Shown one piece after another: positions 40,334 to 49,146 of a DNA stretch of 64,000 nucleotides. The position numbers were made by a program, and so were the translations under genes. Within the stretch, counting starts at the first letter, position 1, and every line of letters starts with the position of its first letter. The stretch spans positions 32,727 through 96,726 of the forward strand of contig JAGWTZ010000005.1 of assembly GCA_028868695.1 (NCBI GenBank), read 5' to 3'. The notes beneath the pieces are model-generated. The model did not search any database. It had not been told where the DNA came from and saw only the letters and a program-made list of their open reading frames with translations. Source of the DNA: Alphaproteobacteria bacterium (GTDB lineage: Bacteria; Pseudomonadota; Alphaproteobacteria; Rhizobiales; Aestuariivirgaceae).

Positions 40334-41679
40334 AGCGCCACCCGCACCTTGAGGCCCGGGCGGTTGTCGCGCAAATCAACCTTGGTGTCATGCAAGGTGG
40401 CAATGGCGGAAACCAGCGCCAGCCCGAGGCCAGAGCCCGGCGTGGTGCGCGATTGTTCCAGCCGGAAGAAGCGTTCCATCACCTTGCTGCGCTGGGCGGC
40501 GGGAATGCCGGGCCCGTTGTCGGCCACCTCGATCGTGGCGGGGCTTGCGATCCGCAGCACGATCCCGGTTCCCTTCGGCGTGTGGCGGATGGCGTTTTCC
40601 ACCAGATTGACAATGAGCTGCAACAGCAACTCAGCATCCCCCGTGCAAAAAACGCCGGATGTGATCTCGGCGCCCAGTTTCTTGCCATCATCTTCTGCTA
40701 CAGCACCATAGATGCTGGCCACGCGTTCGCCCAGTTCAGACAGGTTTACCCTTGCAAAGGCTTTTTTGCGCGAGCCGGATTCGATCTGGGCAATGCGCAG
40801 GAGCGCCGCAAAGGTTGCAAGCAGCTGGTCGGATTCTGCAATGGCCGCGCCAATCTCGCCACGCAAGTCATCCACCGAGGAAGCGCCGGTGTGGGCCTCT
40901 TCCAGCCGGTTGCGCAAGCGGCTGAGCGGGGTGCGCAAGTCATGGGCGATGTTGGTGGTCACCTGCTTCAGGCTTTCAAGCAGCGCTTGGTTGGAATCAA
41001 ACAGCCGGTTCAAATTGCCCGAGAGCCTGTCGATCTCATCCGACGTGCCCCGCAGAGGAATGCGCTCCTTCAAATGACCCTGCATGATGGCAAGGCTGGT
41101 CTTGTTGATGTCATCAATGCGGTGGAGGAACCCGCGGCTGAGCACAAGGCCCGCAAGCAATGACATCAGCCCCGCGAGAAGGCCCGACCAGACATAGGCG
41201 AGCACAAGGCTGCGCTGGGCCGTCACCACGCGGTAGGCATCCTGCCCGACGAAAATGAAAATGCCGCCGGGGAAAATCTTGCCCTGGCCCCACACTTCAT
41301 GCGCCGTCTCCGCCGCAGGCCGGCCTGCGGCACTGGCCGAAAGTTTCTGCCAGCCCGGAATCACCGGAACGGCATCGAGATTGCCGATGAGCTTGTGGCC
41401 GGAGGAATCCGCCACAAAGAAATAGCTGCCGGGCGCGGTGGGCTTCACGATGCGCTCGTCAATCTCCTTCACCACGGCGTCGGCGCCTTCGGAATCCACT
41501 TCTTCCGAAAAGGTCGTGAACTCATCCTTCACGCGGGCGCGCAACTGGTCTTCCAACGCGTGGCTGGTGGTAAAATAGGTGAAGACCAGAAGCACCGCCA
41601 AGATGACCGCGAACAGCACCGCGCAGAGCGCCGCCAGACGGAAGCTGATGGTGTTGAATAGCCGGCCGCTACGCAACAA
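40321..41679 (-). CDS. Sensor histidine kinase
   Basis: Inner-membrane sensor, 452 residues. One N-terminal span (FRLAALCAVLFAVILAVLLVF), a periplasmic sensor of about 130 residues, a second span near residue 165 followed by a HAMP domain (LKERIPLRGTSDEIDRLSGNLNRL), the H box NIAHDLRTPLSRL, N box NLVENAIRHTP, G1 VADNGPGIP and G2 GSGLGLALVSAI. The start codon is TTG and overlaps the response regulator gene by 11 nt. The last gene of a polA-regulator-kinase string. Signal unknown. Confidence 0.9.
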   Translation of the reverse strand: MLRSGRLFNTISFRLAALCAVLFAVILAVLLVFTYFTTSHALEDQLRARVKDEFTTFSEEVDSEGADAVVKEIDERIVKPTAPGSYFFVADSSGHKLIGNLDAVPVIPGWQKLSASAAGRPAAETAHEVWGQGKIFPGGIFIFVGQDAYRVVTAQRSLVLAYVWSGLLAGLMSLLAGLVLSRGFLHRIDDINKTSLAIMQGHLKERIPLRGTSDEIDRLSGNLNRLFDSNQALLESLKQVTTNIAHDLRTPLSRLRNRLEEAHTGASSVDDLRGEIGAAIAESDQLLATFAALLRIAQIESGSRKKAFARVNLSELGERVASIYGAVAEDDGKKLGAEITSGVFCTGDAELLLQLIVNLVENAIRHTPKGTGIVLRIASPATIEVADNGPGIPAAQRSKVMERFFRLEQSRTTPGSGLGLALVSAIATLHDTKVDLRDNRPGLKVRVALQPV

Positions 41680-42340
41680 GGCGGTAGCCCACGCCGCGCT
41701 GGGTGACGATCATCTGGTGGTCATGGCCCTTGTCGAGCTTGGCGCGCAGGCGGCTCATGTGGGTTTCCACCACCGTGGTCTGCGGATCGAAGTGAAAACC
41801 CCAGACATGCTCAAGCAGCATGGTCTTGGTGACGATGCGCCCATCCGAGCGCAGCAGATATTCCAGCAGCTTGAATTCCTGCGGCTGCAGGTCCAGCAGC
41901 TTGCCGGCGCGGCGCACCTCGCGGCGCAGCAGGTCCATCTCAAGCTCACCGGCGCGCAAGGTGGTTTGCACGGCACTGACATGGGGCCGGCGCGCCAAGG
42001 CATTGAGGCGGGCCAGAAGCTCAGGCATGGCAAAGGGCTTGACCAGATAATCGTCAGCGCCTGCTTCGAGGCCTTCGACACGGTCATCCAGCCCGCTCAT
42101 GGTGGTGAGGAACAGGATGGGCGTGTGGTTGCCAGTGGCGCGCAGGCGTTTGACGATGCTGAGGCCATCAAGTTCCGGCAGCATGCGGTCTATGATCAGG
42201 GCATCGAAGCTGGCGGCGCTGGCTTTCTCGAGGCCTTGGCGGCCATCGCTGGCGATCGACACGCTGTGGCCTGTTTCACTCAATCCACGGCGCACATGCT
42301 CGGCCGTGGCCTGATCATCCTCAATCACCAGAAGTTTCAT
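41669..42340 (-). CDS. OmpR-family response regulator
   Basis: 223 residues. Receiver domain with the acidic pocket IEDDQ, phospho-acceptor Asp51 (IIDRMLPELDG), switch Thr (FLTTMSG) and Lys (YLVKPFAMPELLARL), then a winged-helix DNA-binding domain (LLEYLLRSDGRIVTKTMLLEHVWG, VVETHMSRLRAKLD). Its ATG begins immediately after the polA stop (TGA-ATG), so translation is likely coupled to polA. It is the cognate partner of the kinase at 40321-41679. Targets unknown. Confidence 0.93.
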   Translation of the reverse strand: MKLLVIEDDQATAEHVRRGLSETGHSVSIASDGRQGLEKASAASFDALIIDRMLPELDGLSIVKRLRATGNHTPILFLTTMSGLDDRVEGLEAGADDYLVKPFAMPELLARLNALARRPHVSAVQTTLRAGELEMDLLRREVRRAGKLLDLQPQEFKLLEYLLRSDGRIVTKTMLLEHVWGFHFDPQTTVVETHMSRLRAKLDKGHDHQMIVTQRGVGYRLVA

Positions 42341-45301
42341 TCAATGGGCCTCATCCCAGTTCTGCGCGGCCCGCGCATCCACCTGCAGGGGCACGGCCAA
42401 TTTAACCGCGGGCTCTGGCGCACCCACCATTACTTTTCTGACAAGTTCACATGTGGCCGCAGCTTCTTGTGCCGGACATTCAAAGATCAATTCGTCATGC
42501 ACCTGCAAAAGCATGCGGGCCTTCAAGCCAGCGGCCGAGAGGGCGGGCATCATGCGCACCATGGCGCGGCGGATGATGTCGGCAGCCGAGCCCTGGATGG
42601 GCGCGTTGATCGAGGCGCGCTCCAAAAACGCCTTTTCCGACGGGTTGGGCGAATTGATGCGCGGGAAATGCATGCGGCGGCCAAAGATGGTTTCAACAAA
42701 GCCCTGGGCGCGAGCCTTGGCCTTGGTGTCTTCCATATAGTCCTTGATGCCTGGGAAACGCTTGAAATAGGTGCGGATGTATTCGCCCGCCTCTTCGCGG
42801 CTGATGGAAAGCTGGTTGGCCAAGCCGAAAGCCGAAATGCCATAGATGATGCCGAAGTTGATGGCCTTGGCGCGGCGGCGCACCGCGGGGTCCATGCCCT
42901 TCACCGGCACGCCAAACATTTCACTGGCCGTCATGGCATGAATGTCCAGCCCATCGGCAAAGGCCTTGGTGAGCTGCGGGATGTGAGCCACATGGGCCAG
43001 CACGCGCAATTCAATCTGCGAATAGTCGGCGCTGATCAGGCTGTTGCCCGGGGCGGCGACAAATGCCGTGCGGATGCGGCGGCCATCATCGGTGCGCACC
43101 GGAATGTTTTGCAAATTCGGGTCAGTCGACGACAGGCGGCCCGTGGAGGTGGAAGCCATGGCGTAAGATGTGTGCACACGGCCTGTCTTGGGGTTGATGT
43201 AGGTTGGCAAAGCTTCGGTGTAGGTGGAGCGCAGCTTCGAGAGCTGGCGCCAATCGACAACCCGCTTGGCGAGATCAACACCCTGGGCGGCAAGGTCATC
43301 CAGCGTGTCTTGGTCAGTGCTCCAGGCGCCCGTTGCTGTCTTGCGGCCGCCGGGCAGGCCCATCTTGCCGAAAAGGATGTCCCCCAGCTGCTTGGGCGAG
43401 CCGATGTTGAAGCTTTGGCCGGCAAGGCCGTGAATGTCCTTCTCGATTTCGGCCTGCTTGTGGGCGAACTCGCCGGAGAGGCGTGCCAGCGTGGCGCGGT
43501 CCACGGTGATGCCAGCGTTTTCCATCTCGAGGAGCACGGGCACCAAGGGCCGTTCCAGCGTTTCATAAACGGTGACCTTGTGCATCGCTTGCAGCTTGTG
43601 TTTCAGCAGCAGCCAAAGCCGCAGGGTGATATCGGCATCTTCGGCGGCATAATGCGTGGCGCGGTCAATGGGCACACGGTCAAAGGTCACAGCGCTCTTG
43701 CCGCTGCCCGCCACCTCCTTGAAGGAAATGGGCTTGTGCCCGAGATGCCGTTCCGACAACTCATCCATGCCGTGGCCCACATCACCGGACTCGACCACAT
43801 AAGAAAGCAACATGGTGTCATCAATCGGCGCCACGCTGATGCCCAACTGCTTCAGGGCCAGCATGTCGTACTTCAGGTTCTGGCCGATCTTGAGAATATG
43901 CGGGGCTTCAAACAGCGGCTTCAGCCTGGCCATGGCGGCCTCGAACGGAACCTGCCCCTCTATCAAGCCACTGCCAAACAGGCCGTCGCCGGGGCCTTGG
44001 TGGCGCAGTGGAACATAGCAGGCCTTTCCCGGGGCAGTGGCCAGCGAAACGCCCACGATATTGGCCTGCATGGCGTCGAGTGAATCGGTTTCGGTGTCAA
44101 TGCAGACATGGGCCTGCGCCATGGCGGCAGCGATCCATTTGTCCAGCGCGGCAAGGCTGGTGACGGTTTCATATTCGCCGTGCACCACTGGAATGGCGCG
44201 CAGCGCCGCGGCCACATCATCCTCACCGGAAGCTTCGGGCTTGCGGTGCTCCCTGTACATGCCGGCCATCAAGGCCTTGGGTGCATCGGCCTGCGCGGCG
44301 GGCGCATCAGGCGCCTCTGCCCCTTCGGGCGGCCAGAATTTCACCTCGACAGGCACGGGATCAATCGCCGCCATGTCAGCCTCAAGCGCGGTGGCGATGG
44401 CCTTGGTGATGGTGGTGAATTCCATGGCCTTGAGGAAGCCGATCAATTCCGAGGCACGCGGCGCTTCAACCGCGAAAGAACCGATATGGTCCTTCACCGG
44501 CACATGCTGATCCAGCGTGACAAGGCGTTTGGAAAGCCTCGCCTGATCGGCAAAGTTGATGAGATTTTCACGGCGCTTCTGCTGCTTGATTTCTGGCGCA
44601 CGGGCCAAAAGCTCTTCAAGTGTTCCATAGGTGTTGATCAATTCAGCGCCGGTTTTCACGCCAATGCCCGGCACGCCGGGCACGTTGTCAACACTGTCTC
44701 CGGCCAGGGATTGCACATCAATCACCTTGTCCGGCGTGACGCCGAATTTTTCAAGCACCTCGGCCTCGCCCACCACCTTGTCCTTGCCGGGGTCAAAGAG
44801 CTCAACACCCGGCTGGATCAACTGCATCAGATCCTTGTCCGATGTGATGATGCGCACGGTGGCGCCGGCCTTCACGGCCTGCCTGGCATAGGTGGCGATC
44901 AGGTCATCCGCCTCGTAATTCTCCATTTCGATGGAAGGCAGGTTGAAGGCGCGCGTGGCCTGGCGGATGAGGCCGAATTGCGGGCGCATGTCGGCTGGCG
45001 GCTCTGGCCTGTGGGCCTTGTATTCGGGGAAGAACTCGTTGCGGAAGGATTTCGAAGAGGTGTCGAAAATCACCGCGATGTGGGTGGGCTTGGTGGCGGC
45101 TTTTTTGTCCTTCAGCATGCCCCACAGCATGTTGCAGTAAAGCCGCACTGCGCCAACGGGCAGGCCATCGGTGCGCTTGTTGTATTTCGGATCCTGGTTG
45201 GCGGATTGGAAATAGGCGCGGAAAATGAAGCCGGAGCCGTCAATGAGATAGAGATGGTCCCCGGGCTTGAGGCTGGAAGGTTGATGCAGGTTTTCGGACA
45301 T
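42341..45301 (-). CDS. polA: DNA polymerase I
   Basis: Repair and Okazaki fragment processing enzyme of 986 residues from ATG 45301 (the track start at 45415 runs into the upstream gene). The 5' nuclease domain has LYLIDGSGFIFRAYF and VQSLAGDSVDNVPGVPGIGVKTG; the proofreading domain is active-looking (CIDTETDSLD, NLKYDMLALK, YAAEDADITLRLW); the polymerase domain has motif A ISADYSQIELRVLAHV, motif B RRRAKAINFGIIYGIS and motif C LLQVHDELIFE. The gene directly abuts a response regulator gene. Confidence 0.96.
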   Translation of the reverse strand: MSENLHQPSSLKPGDHLYLIDGSGFIFRAYFQSANQDPKYNKRTDGLPVGAVRLYCNMLWGMLKDKKAATKPTHIAVIFDTSSKSFRNEFFPEYKAHRPEPPADMRPQFGLIRQATRAFNLPSIEMENYEADDLIATYARQAVKAGATVRIITSDKDLMQLIQPGVELFDPGKDKVVGEAEVLEKFGVTPDKVIDVQSLAGDSVDNVPGVPGIGVKTGAELINTYGTLEELLARAPEIKQQKRRENLINFADQARLSKRLVTLDQHVPVKDHIGSFAVEAPRASELIGFLKAMEFTTITKAIATALEADMAAIDPVPVEVKFWPPEGAEAPDAPAAQADAPKALMAGMYREHRKPEASGEDDVAAALRAIPVVHGEYETVTSLAALDKWIAAAMAQAHVCIDTETDSLDAMQANIVGVSLATAPGKACYVPLRHQGPGDGLFGSGLIEGQVPFEAAMARLKPLFEAPHILKIGQNLKYDMLALKQLGISVAPIDDTMLLSYVVESGDVGHGMDELSERHLGHKPISFKEVAGSGKSAVTFDRVPIDRATHYAAEDADITLRLWLLLKHKLQAMHKVTVYETLERPLVPVLLEMENAGITVDRATLARLSGEFAHKQAEIEKDIHGLAGQSFNIGSPKQLGDILFGKMGLPGGRKTATGAWSTDQDTLDDLAAQGVDLAKRVVDWRQLSKLRSTYTEALPTYINPKTGRVHTSYAMASTSTGRLSSTDPNLQNIPVRTDDGRRIRTAFVAAPGNSLISADYSQIELRVLAHVAHIPQLTKAFADGLDIHAMTASEMFGVPVKGMDPAVRRRAKAINFGIIYGISAFGLANQLSISREEAGEYIRTYFKRFPGIKDYMEDTKAKARAQGFVETIFGRRMHFPRINSPNPSEKAFLERASINAPIQGSAADIIRRAMVRMMPALSAAGLKARMLLQVHDELIFECPAQEAAATCELVRKVMVGAPEPAVKLAVPLQVDARAAQNWDEAH

Positions 45302-46340
45302 GGGTGTCACTATGCCATCCCTTGCCGGGCTCCGCCAGCCTTGCCCAAGCCGGGCGCTTGAAGAGGAAATCAAGCCTTGTGCCACGCGTGGCCCAGAACA
45401 GCAGCACCGGCCCAATGACGCCAGCCATGGTGGTCAAGAGGGAGATGGCATTGAGGCCGAGGCCCGGCGCAAATTTCAGCAGCACGGTGCGCGTTGAGGC
45501 CATGAACAGGAAGAAGGACAGGTAAATGACGATGGAATTCTCGCCGCAATAGCGCAGCGGATCAGCAGCCTTGAACTTTGAAAGCAGCACGCCGGAGGAA
45601 ACCACGGCCATGGCGCCCACCAAGCCCAGGCACAAGCTGACGCCCGGCAGTTGGCTCCAGCCCGCCTGCACGAAGACCAGATTGGCCGCCGCCCAAACAA
45701 GAAGGCCAGACAAGATCTGGAACGGAGAAAAGCCGTCAACGCCCGCAGCGAGGGCGAAGACACGATTGGCCAGCCAATAGCCTGTGAAGAAATAGACAAA
45801 GCGCGCGGCAAATTCGTCAATCAGCGTGGCGCTGGTGTGAATGTGCGCGGCTTCGAGAAGCGCCGCCACGGCGAAGATCGCCAGCGGCGGCACCTTGCGC
45901 AGCGCCTTCACCACCACAAAGAACACGGCCAGCATGTAGATGAACCACAGGGTGCCGAATGGCTCCACAAAGCCCAGAAGATATTCCCGGCCAAGGCCGG
46001 CAAGGCCTTCGCCGGCATAGATGCCATAGCCCTTGGTGAGGAACTGGATGGTCATCCACAGCACATAGAAATAGGCGAAATGCAGGAACTTGGTGTCGAG
46101 ATAGGCGCGCCAGGGGCGGTTGATGCGGCTGGCCAGGAACAGGCCGGAAATCATGAAGAAATCCGGCATGCGGAATGGCTTGGCCCATTCAATGAAGCTG
46201 TTCAGGGCCGAAATGGCGCCGGCTTCCTTCTGCACGCCCGCCGTGGAATGCATGGCTACGACCAAAATGATGCAGATGCCCTTGGCGTAGTCCACCCAAT
46301 CGATGCGCGTCTTGACGGCTTGCATGTCGGCCATTCCCAT
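45240..46340 (-). CDS. Acyltransferase 3 family membrane protein
   Basis: Multi-span inner-membrane acyltransferase of 366 residues, which as a family acetylates surface glycans or other extracytoplasmic targets. The first span region RIDWVDYAKGICIILVVAMHS carries the conserved His; PFRMPDFFMISGLFLASRI and EPFGTLWFIYMLAVFFVV are further family segments; about ten spans in total. The last 20 codons run in a different frame over the first 62 nt of polA, an unusually long same-strand overlap. Target unknown. Confidence 0.85.
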   Translation of the reverse strand: MGMADMQAVKTRIDWVDYAKGICIILVVAMHSTAGVQKEAGAISALNSFIEWAKPFRMPDFFMISGLFLASRINRPWRAYLDTKFLHFAYFYVLWMTIQFLTKGYGIYAGEGLAGLGREYLLGFVEPFGTLWFIYMLAVFFVVVKALRKVPPLAIFAVAALLEAAHIHTSATLIDEFAARFVYFFTGYWLANRVFALAAGVDGFSPFQILSGLLVWAAANLVFVQAGWSQLPGVSLCLGLVGAMAVVSSGVLLSKFKAADPLRYCGENSIVIYLSFFLFMASTRTVLLKFAPGLGLNAISLLTTMAGVIGPVLLFWATRGTRLDFLFKRPAWARLAEPGKGWHSDTHVRKPASTFQPQARGPSLSH

Positions 46341-46419
46341 TTCGGCACAAATCCGTGCCCAAGGGCAAAAGTTGCAATTTGCGCGCCAAGATGCTCTGGG
46401 CTATAGGCTTGGCGCTGAT

Positions 46420-46497
46420 GCACCCGTAGCTCAGCTGGATCAGAGCGCTGCCCTCCGAAGGCAGAGGTCAGGGGTTCGAATCCCTTCGGGTGCGCCA
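46420..46497 (+). tRNA. tRNA-Arg (anticodon CCG)
   Basis: Cloverleaf: acceptor GCACCCG/CGGGTGC, D arm AGCTCAGCTGGATCAGAGC, anticodon stem CTGCC/GGCAG with loop CTCCGAA (anticodon CCG), T arm AGGGG-TTCGAAT-CCCTT, and an encoded CCA end. A CTATAG -10 element lies at 46401-46406. It reads CGG codons and is the only tRNA in the window. Confidence 0.96.
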
Positions 46498-46510
46498 AAT
46501 TTCCTTGGAT

Positions 46511-48136
46511 TCAAATCGCTTCAGCGACCATCTCTATCGCGCCGCAGGGGCATTCGGCGGCGCAGAGGCCGCAGCCTTTGCAATAATCATAGTCAATGCG
46601 GAAGCGGTTGCCAGCGCCCAGCTTGATCACCGCATTGTCCGGGCACACACCGTAGCAATTGTCGCATTCAAAGCAGTTGCCGCAAGAGAGGCAGCGCCGC
46701 GCCTCATAGAGCGCGTTGGTTTCATCCAGTCCGCCCTGCACTTCCGCAAAGCTTTGCACGCGGCGGGCAGCTTCCAGCATGGGCCTCACGGTGGCGGGCG
46801 CATCCTCGTAATACCAGCTGTTCAAACGGTCGAAGCTCGCCAGCCCGTGCCTTGGCGCGGGCACATAGGGCTGGCCGCGCAGATAGCCATCAATAAAGCG
46901 CGCCGCCTTCTTGCCATGGCCCACAGCCACAGTGACGGTGCGCTCCGATGGCGCCATGTCGCCGCCAGCAAAAACGCCAGCGCGGCCAGTCATCATGTCC
47001 GGACCCACTTTGACGACACCGTTCTCAATCACGATGCCCGGCACGTTGTTGAGAAGCGAGAGATCGACATCTTGCCCAAGGGCCAGCACCAAGCTGTCGG
47101 CCTCGAGCGTCTCGAATTCTCCGGTGGGCTGGGGAAAGCCCTTTTCATCAAGCGCCATCTTTTCAATTTGCATCGTGCCGCCATCAATGTTCTTGATGGT
47201 GGAAAGCCACTTCATGGAGACGCCCTCTTCCAGAGCCTCTTCCACCTCGAAATCATGGGCCGGCATTTTTTCCCGGGTGCGGCGGTAAACGATGATGGCT
47301 TCTTGCGCGCCGAGGCGCCGGGCGGTGCGGGCCACGTCTATGGCCGTGTTTCCTCCGCCATACACAACCACCTTGCGGCCCAGAAGGGGCGGCGCCTCAC
47401 CTTCCATGGAACGCAGCAATTGCACGGCGTCGAGAACCTTGGCAGCGCCTGCAGCAGGGATGTAGGCGCGCTTGGCAATATGTGCGCCCACGGCAAGGAA
47501 GGCGGCATCGAACGGGCCATCCACCATCGCCTTCTCAATATCGCCGACCTTGCTGTTCAATTCCAGCGCCACGCCCATGGCGGTGATGCGCGCCACTTCG
47601 GCATCTATGATGTTACGCGGCAGGCGGTATTTCGGAATGCCGAAACGCATCATGCCGCCGGCCAGCGGCCCGGCCTCGCGCAGCGTGACCCAGTGGCCGA
47701 GGCGGCGCAGATGATAGGCCGCCGAAAGGCCCGCCGGCCCGGCGCCGACAACAAGGACCTTCTTGCCACTCTCTGTGGCGGGCAATGCAAACTGCCAGCC
47801 CTTTTCAATCGCCAGATCGCCGAGGAAGCGCTCAACCGAATTGATGCCCACCGTTTCATCAATGCTGGCCCGGTTACAGGCATTTTCGCAGGGATGATAG
47901 CAGACGCGGCCCATGATGGCGGGCAGCGGGTTGTTGGCCGTCAGCGCGCGCCAGGCTGCCTCATAGCCGCCGGATTCGGCATGCGAGAGCCAGCCCTGAA
48001 TGTCCTCACCCGCCGGGCAGGCATTGTTGCAGGGCGGCAGGCGGTCAACATATTCCGGGCGCAGGGTGCGCCATGAACCTGTGAGGTTCTTGCGGCTGGT
48101 GCCCACGTCTAGCGTGATGGCATAGGGATGTTTCAT
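46511..48136 (-). CDS. FAD/NAD(P)-dependent oxidoreductase with C-terminal 2x[4Fe-4S] ferredoxin domain (POR partner)
   Basis: 541 residues. N-terminal GltD-like iron-sulfur domain (PPCNNACPAGEDIQGW, CYHPCENACNRASID), FAD site KKVLVVGAGPAGLSAAYHL, NAD(P) site KVVVYGGGNTAIDVARTARR, and at the C-terminus two cluster motifs (CLSCGNCFECDNCYGVCP and CKGCGLCAAECPCGAIE). It is the last gene of the gamma-alpha-beta operon and overlaps the beta gene by 1 nt. It most likely receives electrons from the 2-oxoacid oxidoreductase and passes them to NAD(P), taking over the role of the PorD ferredoxin subunit. That coupling is an inference. Confidence 0.85.
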   Translation of the reverse strand: MKHPYAITLDVGTSRKNLTGSWRTLRPEYVDRLPPCNNACPAGEDIQGWLSHAESGGYEAAWRALTANNPLPAIMGRVCYHPCENACNRASIDETVGINSVERFLGDLAIEKGWQFALPATESGKKVLVVGAGPAGLSAAYHLRRLGHWVTLREAGPLAGGMMRFGIPKYRLPRNIIDAEVARITAMGVALELNSKVGDIEKAMVDGPFDAAFLAVGAHIAKRAYIPAAGAAKVLDAVQLLRSMEGEAPPLLGRKVVVYGGGNTAIDVARTARRLGAQEAIIVYRRTREKMPAHDFEVEEALEEGVSMKWLSTIKNIDGGTMQIEKMALDEKGFPQPTGEFETLEADSLVLALGQDVDLSLLNNVPGIVIENGVVKVGPDMMTGRAGVFAGGDMAPSERTVTVAVGHGKKAARFIDGYLRGQPYVPAPRHGLASFDRLNSWYYEDAPATVRPMLEAARRVQSFAEVQGGLDETNALYEARRCLSCGNCFECDNCYGVCPDNAVIKLGAGNRFRIDYDYCKGCGLCAAECPCGAIEMVAEAI

Positions 48137-49146
48137 CAGGCTGCTCCCGCCACGGGTTCAAGAAGGCCGTATTCGGCAATGTGCCTATCCGCGATGGCTT
48201 GCATGCGGGCCACGCGCGGGTCTTCCACGCCGCCCTTGAAGAGATGGGCAAAGCGGCGCTGCAGTTTGAGATATTCAACCACCGGCACCTGGCTCCTGAT
48301 CTTGCGAACATGGGTGATGCGCCCATGCTCTGCCTCGAAAATGGGGAACAGGCCGGTTTCAATCGCCAGGCGCGCCAGCCGGATGGTGTCATGAGATGCC
48401 GCGCCCCAGCCCAGCGGGCAAGGCACATTGATCTGGATGTAGCGGGCGCCATGCATGGACATGGCCTTGGTGATCTTGGCCTCAAGATCATGAAGATCAG
48501 CCACGCTGGCCGTCGCCACATAGGGGATTTCATGAGCCACGGCGATCTTGGGGACGAATTTGCCGGTGCCGAACACATTGCCGGTTTCCTTGCCAAGAGG
48601 GGGCGTGGTGGCGGTGCGCGCGGTTGGCGGCGTGGCCGATGAACGCTGCACGCCGGTGTTCATGTAGCCTTCGTTATCATAACATATGTAGAGCACGTCA
48701 TCATTGCGCTCGAACATGCCGGAAAGACAGCCAAAGCCAATGTCTGTGGTGCCGCCGTCTCCGCCCTGCGCCACAACGCGCGTGGCGGGCTTGCCTGTGA
48801 CCCGCATGGCGGCCGCCACGCCTGTGGCCACGGCGGCTGCATTGCCAAACAGAGAATGCATCCACGGCATTTGCCAGGATGTTTCAGGGTAAGGTGTGGT
48901 GAAAACTTCAAGGCAGCCGGTGGCATTCACCGCGATGAGGTTGCGGTTGCTGGCCCGCATGGCGGCATCAATGGCATAGCGGGCGCCAAGCGCCTCACCG
49001 CAGCCCTGGCAGGCACGGTGGCCGCAGGTTAGCGAGTTGGAGCGGTCGAGGCTGGCCTGCACGTTGCGGCTGGCCTCATCCACCAGCCGGTTGCCGACGG
49101 TGAGCGTGCCTTTCTGATAGAACTTCAGCTTCTGCATCTCGTTCAT
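48136..49146 (-). CDS. 2-oxoacid:ferredoxin oxidoreductase, beta subunit
   Basis: Thiamine diphosphate-binding subunit of pyruvate:ferredoxin oxidoreductase-type enzymes, 336 residues. CGHRACQGCGEALGARYAID near residue 45 carries the cluster-binding cysteines; GGDGGTTDIGFGCLSGMFERNDDVLYICYDNEGYMNTG is the TPP fold with the GDG...N motif (spread over residues 130-170). The substrate is most likely pyruvate by similarity in the alpha subunit, but other 2-oxoacids are possible. It overlaps both neighbours by a few bases. Confidence 0.88.
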   Translation of the reverse strand: MNEMQKLKFYQKGTLTVGNRLVDEASRNVQASLDRSNSLTCGHRACQGCGEALGARYAIDAAMRASNRNLIAVNATGCLEVFTTPYPETSWQMPWMHSLFGNAAAVATGVAAAMRVTGKPATRVVAQGGDGGTTDIGFGCLSGMFERNDDVLYICYDNEGYMNTGVQRSSATPPTARTATTPPLGKETGNVFGTGKFVPKIAVAHEIPYVATASVADLHDLEAKITKAMSMHGARYIQINVPCPLGWGAASHDTIRLARLAIETGLFPIFEAEHGRITHVRKIRSQVPVVEYLKLQRRFAHLFKGGVEDPRVARMQAIADRHIAEYGLLEPVAGAA

